Assembly: GCA_012270635.1 (NCBI GenBank)
Contig: JAAXHX010000200.1
Span: forward strand, 1 to 13,762
Source of the DNA: Dehalococcoidia bacterium
GTDB taxonomy: Bacteria; Chloroflexota; Dehalococcoidia; Plut-88900
Direction: 5' to 3'
DNA length: 13,762 nt
Each line of letters begins with the position of its first letter. Position 1 is the first letter of the stretch. A program made the translations under genes and the position numbers. Below the pieces are notes generated by a model. That model saw nothing but the letters and a program-made list of their open reading frames with translations, was not told where the DNA came from and did not search any database. Of this stretch, positions 6,635-13,315 are shown piece by piece.

Positions 6635-7762
6635 ATGGGTAATAGACGCTGCGCCTTCGTGTACCGGGACGAGATGTCGAGGCACGTGCTCCGGGAGGAC
6701 CATGTCTTCAAGCCCGTGCGCCTCCGCTACACCTACGAGCTCCTGGAGGAATACGGCGCTTTCGAGGTGGAGAACGGTGCGCTCGTCGACCCCCGGCACG
6801 CCACCGATGAGGAGGTGCAGACCTTCCACACCCCCGACTACGCGGCCGCGGTCCAGTCCTTCAGCGAAGGGCGGACGCTGGTGGACCCCGGACGCTACAA
6901 TTTCAGCCAGCACGGTGACAACCCAACCTACGCAGGAATGTACGAGGGGGCGACACTGGTGGTCGGCGGGTCCCTGACGGCGGCGGACATGCTCCTCGAC
7001 GGAAAGGTCGACGCGGCCTTCAACCCCAGCGGGGGACTCCATCACGCCGCCGCGGGCTTCACCTCCGGGTTCTGCGTGTTCAATGATGCGGTTATCGCCA
7101 TCAAGCGCATGGTGGATAGGGGGATGAAGGTGGCCTACGTGGACATCGACGTCCATCACGGGGACGGCGTCCAGAACGCGTTCTATGACACCGACGCCGT
7201 GCTGACTATCTCCGTTCACGAGTCGGGGAGGTTCATCTTTCCCGGCACCGGGCACCCCAACGAAACGGGCGCGGGGTCGGGGGCCGGGTACGCCGTGAAC
7301 CTGCCCCTGGCCCCCTACACCGACGACGAGATATACCTGGATGCCTTCGGACAGATTGTCCCACCCCTGGTCCGCGCCTTCGAGCCCGACGTGATCGTGA
7401 CCCAGCTGGGCGTCGACACCTACCACTCCGACCCCCTGGGCCACCTGTTCATCACCACGCAGGCATTCACCAGGGCGGTGGAGACGCTTTCGGGGCTGGC
7501 GGAGAAGTGGCTGGCCCTTGGGGGAGGGGGATATGATGTGGAGGCCGTGGCCCGCTGCTGGGCACTCGCATACGGGGTCATGCTGGAGCGTGAATGGCCC
7601 GACAAAACACCCGAGTCCTACCGGGAGAGGTCGGGGGTGGAAACGTTGAGGGATGGGTCGGGGCCCAGGCTGGAGGAGGGAGACAGGGAAAAGATAAGGG
7701 AATTCGCCCGGCGAAGCGTGGAAGAGGTGAAGAAGGAAGTGTTCAAATATTACCATGTATAG
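6635..7762 (+). CDS. AcuC/HDAC-family deacetylase
   Basis: A 375-residue member of the arginase/deacetylase superfamily (bacterial AcuC, histone deacetylase-like, acetylpolyamine amidohydrolase). The zinc site and catalytic residues are all present: tandem His H136-H137 in 'GGLHHA', zinc ligands D172 and H174 in 'DIDVHHGDG' and D261 in 'GVDTYHSDPLG', and the transition-state Tyr Y300 in 'GGGGY'. It should hydrolyse acetyl groups from lysine or a small amide. B. subtilis AcuC acts on acetyl-CoA synthetase, but no acs or acu gene is visible here, so the substrate is open. The C-terminus beyond 335 is charged and helical. The gene starts directly at the preceding stop codon and is the last of the tightly packed run. 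A 226-bp spacer follows. Confidence 0.9.
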   Translation: MGNRRCAFVYRDEMSRHVLREDHVFKPVRLRYTYELLEEYGAFEVENGALVDPRHATDEEVQTFHTPDYAAAVQSFSEGRTLVDPGRYNFSQHGDNPTYAGMYEGATLVVGGSLTAADMLLDGKVDAAFNPSGGLHHAAAGFTSGFCVFNDAVIAIKRMVDRGMKVAYVDIDVHHGDGVQNAFYDTDAVLTISVHESGRFIFPGTGHPNETGAGSGAGYAVNLPLAPYTDDEIYLDAFGQIVPPLVRAFEPDVIVTQLGVDTYHSDPLGHLFITTQAFTRAVETLSGLAEKWLALGGGGYDVEAVARCWALAYGVMLEREWPDKTPESYRERSGVETLRDGSGPRLEEGDREKIREFARRSVEEVKKEVFKYYHV

Positions 7763-7850
7763 CAGGGGCAGGGCAGCTGAAAGTCCGCGTGAGCGGTGTG
7801 AGTGGGAGTCAAGCGTGGAAGGGAAAAGGCCGAGCAAGGCGGGGTGTGGG

Positions 7851-7907
7851 GCCGCTCGTGCTGATTCCCTAGTTTATCCTGAGCCTGTCGAAGGAAAGTA
7901 TGAGCGG
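7851..7907 (-). repeat. 57-bp inverted element, left copy
   Basis: Its reverse complement aligns without gaps to 9902-9958, with 52 of 57 positions identical. The core contains CCTTCGACAGGCTCAGGAT, a motif I recall as a dispersed intergenic repeat in many bacterial genomes. The ends form an inverted repeat, GCCGCTCGTG at the left and TATGAGCGG at the right, so the unit looks like a REP or MITE-type element. It lies 81 bp before the first oxidoreductase gene. Confidence 0.8.
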
Positions 7908-7988
7908 AGGAGGCAGTCCCTGCTCCCTCAACAGGTTGCAAGTGCGCCTCCCGCGTGAGGGCGCCCTTCAAAAGGAAATGGAAAAGCC

Positions 7989-8909
7989 ATGGGAGAAGTG
8001 AAGTTCGGCCCCCTGTACAGCCGCATCCATGAGCTGGTGGGCGTGAAGGAGTTCGCCGACGCCACGGTGCAGATGGGCTTCGATTCAATCTGGGTCCCCG
8101 ACACTATGGTCACCGCCGAGCACGCCCTGGACTGTTTCCCCGTCCTCGGGGCCTTCGTCGAGCATACCAAAAAATTGATCCTGGGCACGTGCGTGGTGGT
8201 TGTGCCTCTCAGGCACCCCGCCATACTGGCCAAGGAAGTGGCAACTCTGGACTACCTGTCCGGAGGCAGAATAGTCCTTGGCGTCGGCGCGGGCCCGACC
8301 AGGACCCGGGCTTTCGAGGCGGCGGGCGTCGATACACGGGAGCGAGGCGCCCGCACCGACGAGGCCCTGGAGATAATGAAGGGCCTCTGGACCGATGAAC
8401 CGTTCACCCATCGAGGCTTTTTCTACGAGTTCGAGGACATGTTCATGGAGCCGAAGCCCGTGCAGAGACCTGGGCCTCCAATCTGGGTGGGAGGTCACTC
8501 GGAAGGGGCCTTGCGGCGCGCGGGACGCTTTGGGGACGGGTTTATGCCTGCGGCCGTCACGCCCGCCGTCTACCAGCGAGCGATGATGAAGATAGAGCGC
8601 TACTGCGAGGAGTTCGGCCGGGACCCAGGCTTGGTGACCCGGGCCATGCACCTATACTTCAGGGTTGCGAACAGCGAGGCAGAGGCCTCGGCCCGGGCCA
8701 CGGAGGACATGACCAACCGCACCGGCCGCCCCATGGAAGTATTGCCGTACAGGAGCGCCATCGGCACGGTGGACGACTGCATCAGGGCCGTGGAGCGGTT
8801 CATATCGTGCGGCGTCGAGCACGTTGTCGTGAACCCGGTGTGCAAGAGGCCGGAGTTCATGGGCCAAATGGAGATATTCGCCACACAGATAATGCCCCGA
8901 TTCCGGTAG
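7989..8909 (+). CDS. LLM-class (luciferase-like, F420- or FMN-dependent) oxidoreductase 1
   Basis: A 306-residue TIM-barrel protein of the bacterial luciferase-like superfamily. Diagnostic features are FG..YSR near the N-terminus, 'LGAFVEHT' (53-60), 'VPLRHPAILAKE' (72-83), 'LDYLSGGR' followed by 'LGVGAG' (87-102), and 'RGARTDEALEIMKGLW' (119-134). Many relatives use coenzyme F420 and some use FMN; the sequence does not settle which, and the substrate is unknown. The length is normal. The ATG has only a loose AAAGGA 12 nt upstream. It is followed after 34 nt by a paralogue, and the pair sits between two inverted 57-bp elements. Confidence 0.87.
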   Translation: MGEVKFGPLYSRIHELVGVKEFADATVQMGFDSIWVPDTMVTAEHALDCFPVLGAFVEHTKKLILGTCVVVVPLRHPAILAKEVATLDYLSGGRIVLGVGAGPTRTRAFEAAGVDTRERGARTDEALEIMKGLWTDEPFTHRGFFYEFEDMFMEPKPVQRPGPPIWVGGHSEGALRRAGRFGDGFMPAAVTPAVYQRAMMKIERYCEEFGRDPGLVTRAMHLYFRVANSEAEASARATEDMTNRTGRPMEVLPYRSAIGTVDDCIRAVERFISCGVEHVVVNPVCKRPEFMGQMEIFATQIMPRFR

Positions 8910-8932
8910 CCCGGGCGTATCCAGAGCTAAGC

Positions 8933-8938
8933 AGGAGG
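8933..8938 (+). promoter_or_regulatory. Strong ribosome-binding site of the second oxidoreductase
   Basis: AGGAGG lies 5 nt before the ATG at 8944. It is the best Shine-Dalgarno match in the window, in contrast to the weak site of the first paralogue. Confidence 0.7.
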
Positions 8939-8943
8939 CGGCA

Positions 8944-9876
8944 ATGGCCAACCCTAAGTTCGGCGTCATCTACAGCAGGCTGCACCCCGTATTCCCCATC
9001 CCCGAGTTCGCCCGCACCATAGAGGACTCGGGCTACGACTCCCTGTGGGTCACCGAGGGCCTGGTCAACGAGATGCCCGCCCTCGACATCATGCTGGCCT
9101 TAGGCGCGTTTGTGCAGCACACCAGGCGACTTACGGTCGGGACGTGCGTAGTGCTAGTCCCGCTGAGGAATCCGGCCATCCTGGCCAAGGAGACGGCCAG
9201 CCTGGACTTTCTCTCCGGGGGACGGGTGGTGCTGGGGGTGGGCGTCGGTGGCTCTTCCAACTCCAGGATGGACGCGTTCAAAGTATGCGGCGTGGACCCC
9301 CGGGAGCGCGGGGCCCGGACCGACGAGACCTTGGAGATCATGACCAAACTGTGGTCGGGCGGGCCCGTGAGCCACAAGGGCCGCTTCCATTCCTTCGATG
9401 GGATCGAGATGGGCCCCATCCCCGTCCAGAAGCCGCATCCGCCGCTGTGGGCGGGGGGAGAGGCGGAGGGTGTGCTGCGTCGGGCGGCGAGATGGTGCCA
9501 GGGCTTCGTGCCCAGCAACCCCGGGGTGCAGGAATACTCCCGGATGTGGGAGCGCATAGAGGGTTACGCGGAGAGATACGGCACCGACCCGTCGAAAATA
9601 ACCAAGGCCGTGCACCTCTACTTCTGTATGGGAGACAGTCGGGAGAACGCCCGCAACAGGGTGAGAGCGACGCTGGCCCAGAGGTACGGCTTCGAGCCCC
9701 ACCTCCCCGACCCCCGGGCCATCCTCGTCGGAACCCCCGACGACTGCGCCCAGACCATAGAAGACCACATGAAGGTGGGAATGACCCATTTCGTGCTGAA
9801 CGCAGCCCGGCCTCTACCTGAAGTGAAGGCTGACTACGAACGCTTCGCCGAGACGGTCCTGCCCAAGTTCAGGTGA
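8944..9876 (+). CDS. LLM-class (luciferase-like, F420- or FMN-dependent) oxidoreductase 2
   Basis: A 310-residue paralogue of the preceding gene. The first 100 residues align without gaps with 57 identities (counted by eye), then a short insertion follows 'LGVGVG' (around 102-108). Shared motifs are 'VPLRNPAILAKE' (72-83), 'LDFLSGGRVVLGVG' (87-100) and 'RGARTDETLEIMTKLW'. The C-terminal halves differ more, as expected if the substrate pockets have diverged after duplication. Expected to be a cytoplasmic, flavin- or F420-dependent oxidoreductase of unknown substrate. It probably shares a transcript with the first paralogue. The right copy of the 57-bp element begins 25 bp after the stop. Confidence 0.87.
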   Translation: MANPKFGVIYSRLHPVFPIPEFARTIEDSGYDSLWVTEGLVNEMPALDIMLALGAFVQHTRRLTVGTCVVLVPLRNPAILAKETASLDFLSGGRVVLGVGVGGSSNSRMDAFKVCGVDPRERGARTDETLEIMTKLWSGGPVSHKGRFHSFDGIEMGPIPVQKPHPPLWAGGEAEGVLRRAARWCQGFVPSNPGVQEYSRMWERIEGYAERYGTDPSKITKAVHLYFCMGDSRENARNRVRATLAQRYGFEPHLPDPRAILVGTPDDCAQTIEDHMKVGMTHFVLNAARPLPEVKADYERFAETVLPKFR

Positions 9877-9901
9877 GGCTAATAGAATCACCCTGCCCCC
9901 C

Positions 9902-9958
9902 CCGCTCGTACTTTCCTTCGACAGGCTCAGGATAAACTAGAGGCTCAACACGAGCGGC
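9902..9958 (+). repeat. 57-bp inverted element, right copy
   Basis: It matches the reverse complement of 7851-7907 at 52 of 57 positions and has a perfect 8-bp terminal inverted repeat, CCGCTCGT (9902-9909) and ACGAGCGG (9950-9957). It lies between the convergent oxidoreductase and comEC genes, where its hairpin could also help end transcription, though there is no T run. Confidence 0.8.
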
Positions 9959-9968
9959 CCCTCCCCCC

Positions 9969-10008
9969 TCCGTCATTCCCCACCCCGATCGGGAATCCAG
10001 GGGTGGGG
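9969..10008. repeat. 40-bp REP-like element, copy 2, with strong hairpin
   Basis: This is the second copy of the element at 406-445 (34 of 40 identical, same orientation). It has a perfect 9-bp stem, CCCCACCCC (9978-9986) with GGGGTGGGG (10000-10008), around a 13-nt loop; an alternative inner stem ATTCCC/GGGAAT (9975-9980/9991-9996) is also possible. Position between convergent genes would suit a bidirectional terminator for comEC and the oxidoreductases, but no U tract follows. The rest of the 9877-10091 spacer shows no gene. Confidence 0.65.
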
Positions 10009-10091
10009 TCTCTAGCCACCCTCCACCCTGACATAGGCCCGCACTGTTAGTTATCAAAGGGCTCATCGAGGGAGAGCGAACCCCCGGGAGC

Positions 10092-12563
10092 CTACCTCTC
10101 CGTATCGATCCAAAGACGGGCGCCGTCAGTCTCTACCCGGATGGCCCCGACCTCCGAGGTGATCAGGATGCGGTCCGAGGGTAGATGCCGGCCCAGGGTG
10201 GCGAGGGTCTCGGGGTGGGGGTGACCGTAGGGGTTGTCGAGACCCGCAGAAATTAGCGCCAACTGGGGGTCGACCGCGGCTATGAAATCGGGAGTGGAGG
10301 AAGTACTGCTGCCGTGGTGCGGGACCGTCATCACGTTGCTTGCCAAAGGATAGCCCTGCCTTAGCAGATAGCTCTCGGCAAAGGCCTCGATGTCTCCGGT
10401 GAGCAGAAAGCTAACATCTCCATATTCCAGCCTGAGCGCCACCGAGTTGTTGTTGGCGTCGGCAGAGGTCCCGGCGAGGGGCCGGGGCGGAGGGTGAAGG
10501 ATGTTCAGTTCGATGCTCTCCCCCAGCAGCACCCGTGTCCCGACCTGCACTTCCAGCGGCTCGAGGGCTTTTCTCCGTAGAAGGGCTTGCCAGGCCTGAT
10601 AGTCGGCCTCATTGCCGGGACCGGTGCAGTTTACCCCGCACTGGACGATGTGCCTGGCGTCATATTTTTCCAGCAGTCCCATCAGCCCCGAGACGTGGTC
10701 GGAGTCGGGATGGGTTAGGACCACCAGATCGATCGAGCGTTGCCAGTGGGGCAGACGCTGCCCGATCTCCAGGAACAGGATATCCGCGCTGGGTCCGCCG
10801 TCCACCAGGACGGTGAGTCGGTCTGGGCCCTGGATGAGCATCGAGTTTCCTTGGCCCACGTCGAGCATTGTGACCCGCAGCCTCTCCGAAGGTTGAATCG
10901 CTGCGATGGATAGAAAGGCCACAACGAGAAGGACGACGCTCGCGAGAAGTACAGTGCGCTTTTGGTGGAACAGTTCCCGGAGCCTTGGCCTGACGGTGGC
11001 GCTCAGAGCCGGGAACTCGGGCAGCTCGGAGCGGACGAGGGCCCTGGGCCATCTCCTTCGGGCCAGCCAGGGAAACAAGAGCAAGAGGGCGTAGTAGAGC
11101 AACGTGAGATACGGGGCGGCGGCCCCGGCGTCGACGGTCAGGCCCGGCGCCCACGAGAACACCCCGATAACGCCCGTCATCCATGACAGCCACGGCCACA
11201 CTCCCCAGGCCAGGACCTGCCCCGCAGTCTCCGATATTATGCCCGCCACCGCCACGGCCAGGGACGAGACAAGGGTCAAGGGCAGGACGGGCAGAATGAG
11301 GACGGTGGCAGGCAGACCCACGGGCGAGAGGTAATGGAAGTTGACGGCCACTACCGGGAGGGTTGCGAGGATGGCGGCCAGGGAGATGGAAGAGGCCTCG
11401 ATGAGAAACCTCACGATTCCCCCACCGACGCCCTCGGGTTCCCAGTATCGCGCCACGAGTCTCAGACCCCCGGCCCGGAACCACGGCCCGAGAAGGAGTA
11501 AACCCCCCATCGCCAGGAAGCTTAGCTGGAAGGACACCTCTTCGAGGATGCCGGGGTCTAACGCAACCATGAGGGCCGCGGCTGCGGAGAGCGCGGTCAA
11601 GCCACTTCGTTGGCGTCCAAGGAAGACGGCCCAGAGATAGAGGCTCGCCATGATGGCCGCCCGGGCCACAGGTGGCGAGAAGCCCGTCAGTAGGGCGTAG
11701 ACCCATACGAAGAGGAGGGGTATGACGATGTAGATTTGCCCTCTTCTCCCGAGGAGCGCCGCACTCCCAAGGCTCACCATCCCGACAAGGATCCCCACGT
11801 GTAGCCCCGATATCGCAATCAGGTGCGTGGTCCCGGTCTTGGCCAGGTCATCCTTCAGCCCTGAGGGGAGGCCGCCTCGTATGCCGAGCAATAGGGCCTG
11901 GGACAGGGAGGCGTTGGGCTCCGGCAGAGATCTGCCCAGAGATGCGGCCATCTCCTCCCGCACGCGATAGACCCATCCGAGGACGGGATTGCCCTCTCCG
12001 GTCCCGGTCAAATCGACTTCCGGGCGGAACATCAGGTAGTAGATGCCCTCCCGGGCGAGATGCTCCTGCCAGTCGAACTCCTCGAAAACTGGGGGTAGGG
12101 TGAGGGTGCCCTTGAGGACCAGGGAGTCGCCGTAGTGGAAGAAAGGAGGGTCTTGACCTTCGATCATTGGGATGGAGGGCTTGGCCCTGACAAGGAGCAA
12201 ACCGGAGGACTCGGCCCATTCCCCGTTGGCCCGATAGCCCTCGATGGAGAACCTGAACTGGGTGAAGCCTCCCCGGGGCTCGGGGTAGTCGTCAATCGTG
12301 CCGGAAATCTCGACGGCTGTCGCCCCTGCGATGGTTTGCAGATGCTCGGGCGGGCCGGCGACGGGAGAGATTGCGCCTCGGCCCATTCCGACTAGCAGCG
12401 CGGCCAGCAGGAAGACGTAAATGACCCGGGGCCTGCTCCTGAGCAGAAGGGCCGCGGTGAGAACGGGTCCCGCAGCGATGAAGAATGGCCAGGGCAGCAG
12501 GGCCAGCTCTGACCCGGCGAATATGCCAAGGACCAGGGCCCCGCTGATATAGACCAGGGTCAT
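10092..12563 (-). CDS. comEC: ComEC/Rec2 DNA-uptake channel with MBL domain
   Basis: An 823-residue polytopic membrane protein that carries transforming single-stranded DNA across the cytoplasmic membrane. Order of parts: N-terminal helices and an OB-like domain (about 1-190), the Competence domain with 'HLIAISGLHVGIL' (247-259) and many helices to about 500, a further helix near 537-556, then a C-terminal metallo-beta-lactamase domain (about 562-815). The latter has 'LDVGQGNS' (567-574), 'HPDSDH' (618-623), 'NNNSVAL' (704-710), 'TGD' (722-724) and 'PHHGS' (748-752), so the nuclease-type metal site looks intact. The length is that of the full three-part form. The ATG lies 28 nt after the comEA stop, so the two form one operon. 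The ribosome-binding site is weak. Confidence 0.93.
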   Translation of the reverse strand: MTLVYISGALVLGIFAGSELALLPWPFFIAAGPVLTAALLLRSRPRVIYVFLLAALLVGMGRGAISPVAGPPEHLQTIAGATAVEISGTIDDYPEPRGGFTQFRFSIEGYRANGEWAESSGLLLVRAKPSIPMIEGQDPPFFHYGDSLVLKGTLTLPPVFEEFDWQEHLAREGIYYLMFRPEVDLTGTGEGNPVLGWVYRVREEMAASLGRSLPEPNASLSQALLLGIRGGLPSGLKDDLAKTGTTHLIAISGLHVGILVGMVSLGSAALLGRRGQIYIVIPLLFVWVYALLTGFSPPVARAAIMASLYLWAVFLGRQRSGLTALSAAAALMVALDPGILEEVSFQLSFLAMGGLLLLGPWFRAGGLRLVARYWEPEGVGGGIVRFLIEASSISLAAILATLPVVAVNFHYLSPVGLPATVLILPVLPLTLVSSLAVAVAGIISETAGQVLAWGVWPWLSWMTGVIGVFSWAPGLTVDAGAAAPYLTLLYYALLLLFPWLARRRWPRALVRSELPEFPALSATVRPRLRELFHQKRTVLLASVVLLVVAFLSIAAIQPSERLRVTMLDVGQGNSMLIQGPDRLTVLVDGGPSADILFLEIGQRLPHWQRSIDLVVLTHPDSDHVSGLMGLLEKYDARHIVQCGVNCTGPGNEADYQAWQALLRRKALEPLEVQVGTRVLLGESIELNILHPPPRPLAGTSADANNNSVALRLEYGDVSFLLTGDIEAFAESYLLRQGYPLASNVMTVPHHGSSTSSTPDFIAAVDPQLALISAGLDNPYGHPHPETLATLGRHLPSDRILITSEVGAIRVETDGARLWIDTER

Positions 12564-12591
12564 GGAAGCTTCGCCCCCGACACACGGAGGT

Positions 12592-13140
12592 TCACCGCAC
12601 CGTTATCAAGTGCTGTATCGATTCGAAGGTCTTCTCCCCGATGCCCGGCACTTCGAGGATGTCTTCGATGCGCGTGAACGGGCCGTGAATCTCCCGGCGC
12701 TCGATGATGGCCTCGGCCTTTGCGGGCCCGATGCCCGGCAGGGCTTGCAGCTCCTCGGAGGATGCGGTGTTCAGGTCGATAAGGCCGCTGGAAGTAAACT
12801 CTGCCGGGGAGTCGGTGGAGAGGGAGAGAATGTGGATGTGCTCCTGATCGGAGATGATGAGCGCGCCGTTGACGCTGGCCGGGTCGGCGTTTTCCGTGAA
12901 GCCGCCCGCAGCCTCTATGGCGTGGAGGAGCCGGTCCTGACCTTGGGGCAGGGTGTGCAGGCCGGGGTCGCGCACCTCGCCGGTAACGTATACGACGATT
13001 TCGGATGGAGCGGTGGGTGAAGGGAGGACTATTTCTAAGGAGCCGGTGTCACGGCAGGCAAGGGGCACCGAGATCAGGACAAGGGCCAGGGGGATGAGGA
13101 GAAGACCGCGGCGGACGAAAGGCAGTTGGGGACTCTCCAA
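12592..13140 (-). CDS. comEA: ComEA-type DNA-binding protein (SLBB + helix-hairpin-helix)
   Basis: A 182-residue competence DNA receptor. An N-terminal hydrophobic segment (about 12-28) ends in Cys29, giving either a membrane anchor or a weak lipoprotein signal (PLAC, not an ideal lipobox). An SLBB-like domain follows ('VVYVTGEVRDPGLHTLP', 49-65, to about 105), then two helix-hairpin-helix motifs: 'IDLNTASSEELQALPGIGPA' (121-140) and 'FTRIEDILEVPGIGEK' (155-170). The protein should bind double-stranded DNA outside the membrane and hand it to ComEC, encoded next. Start is TTG at 13140; an in-frame stop lies shortly upstream and no ATG or GTG is suitably placed. The deduced 5' leader is only about 10 nt and has no Shine-Dalgarno sequence. 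Confidence 0.88.
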   Translation of the reverse strand: MESPQLPFVRRGLLLIPLALVLISVPLACRDTGSLEIVLPSPTAPSEIVVYVTGEVRDPGLHTLPQGQDRLLHAIEAAGGFTENADPASVNGALIISDQEHIHILSLSTDSPAEFTSSGLIDLNTASSEELQALPGIGPAKAEAIIERREIHGPFTRIEDILEVPGIGEKTFESIQHLITVR

Positions 13141-13157
13141 CGGGGAGGGTGGCAGCT

Positions 13158-13186
13158 AATATATTGTTGCGACCAGGGAATGTCAA
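13158..13186 (-). promoter_or_regulatory. Promoter of the comEA-comEC operon (sigma70 type)
   Basis: On the minus strand a perfect -35 TTGACA (13181-13186) is followed by 17 bp and a -10 TATATT (13158-13163; one mismatch). The start site would be near 13150, about 10 nt before the TTG start codon of comEA. No operator sequence is recognised. Confidence 0.8.
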
Positions 13187-13249
13187 CGTTGCCCACTGCG
13201 GCATTCACCCCGAGTCTTGAACCTCCCCCCGGACGAACACCCCCTGCAT

Positions 13250-13279
13250 TTGTACACTCCCGACCTGCGGGGGTAGAAT
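13250..13279 (+). promoter_or_regulatory. Possible promoter of moaA
   Basis: TAGAAT (13274-13279) is a good -10 box. The hexamer 18 bp upstream, TTGTAC (13250-13255), matches the -35 consensus only in its first three bases. Transcription would start near 13286, about 30 nt before the moaA ATG and just before the GGAGGGG at 13291. No molybdenum-cofactor riboswitch fits in so short a leader. Confidence 0.4.
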
Positions 13280-13315
13280 GGGAGTCGGGGGGAGGGGTGG
13301 CATGCCTTTCGGCTT

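Noticed and set aside
6137..7837. A long antisense open frame (about 566 codons) across the MBL and deacetylase genes
   Set aside because: It mirrors two proteins with complete catalytic motifs and shows low-complexity composition, typical of a shadow frame.
7869..7905. Short open frames across the 57-bp elements giving PEPVEG-containing peptides
   Set aside because: These peptides are products of translating a dispersed intergenic repeat, not real genes.
13187..13315. Molybdenum-cofactor riboswitch upstream of moaA
   Set aside because: The likely leader is only about 30 nt and the region shows no extended stem structure of the kind that riboswitch requires.
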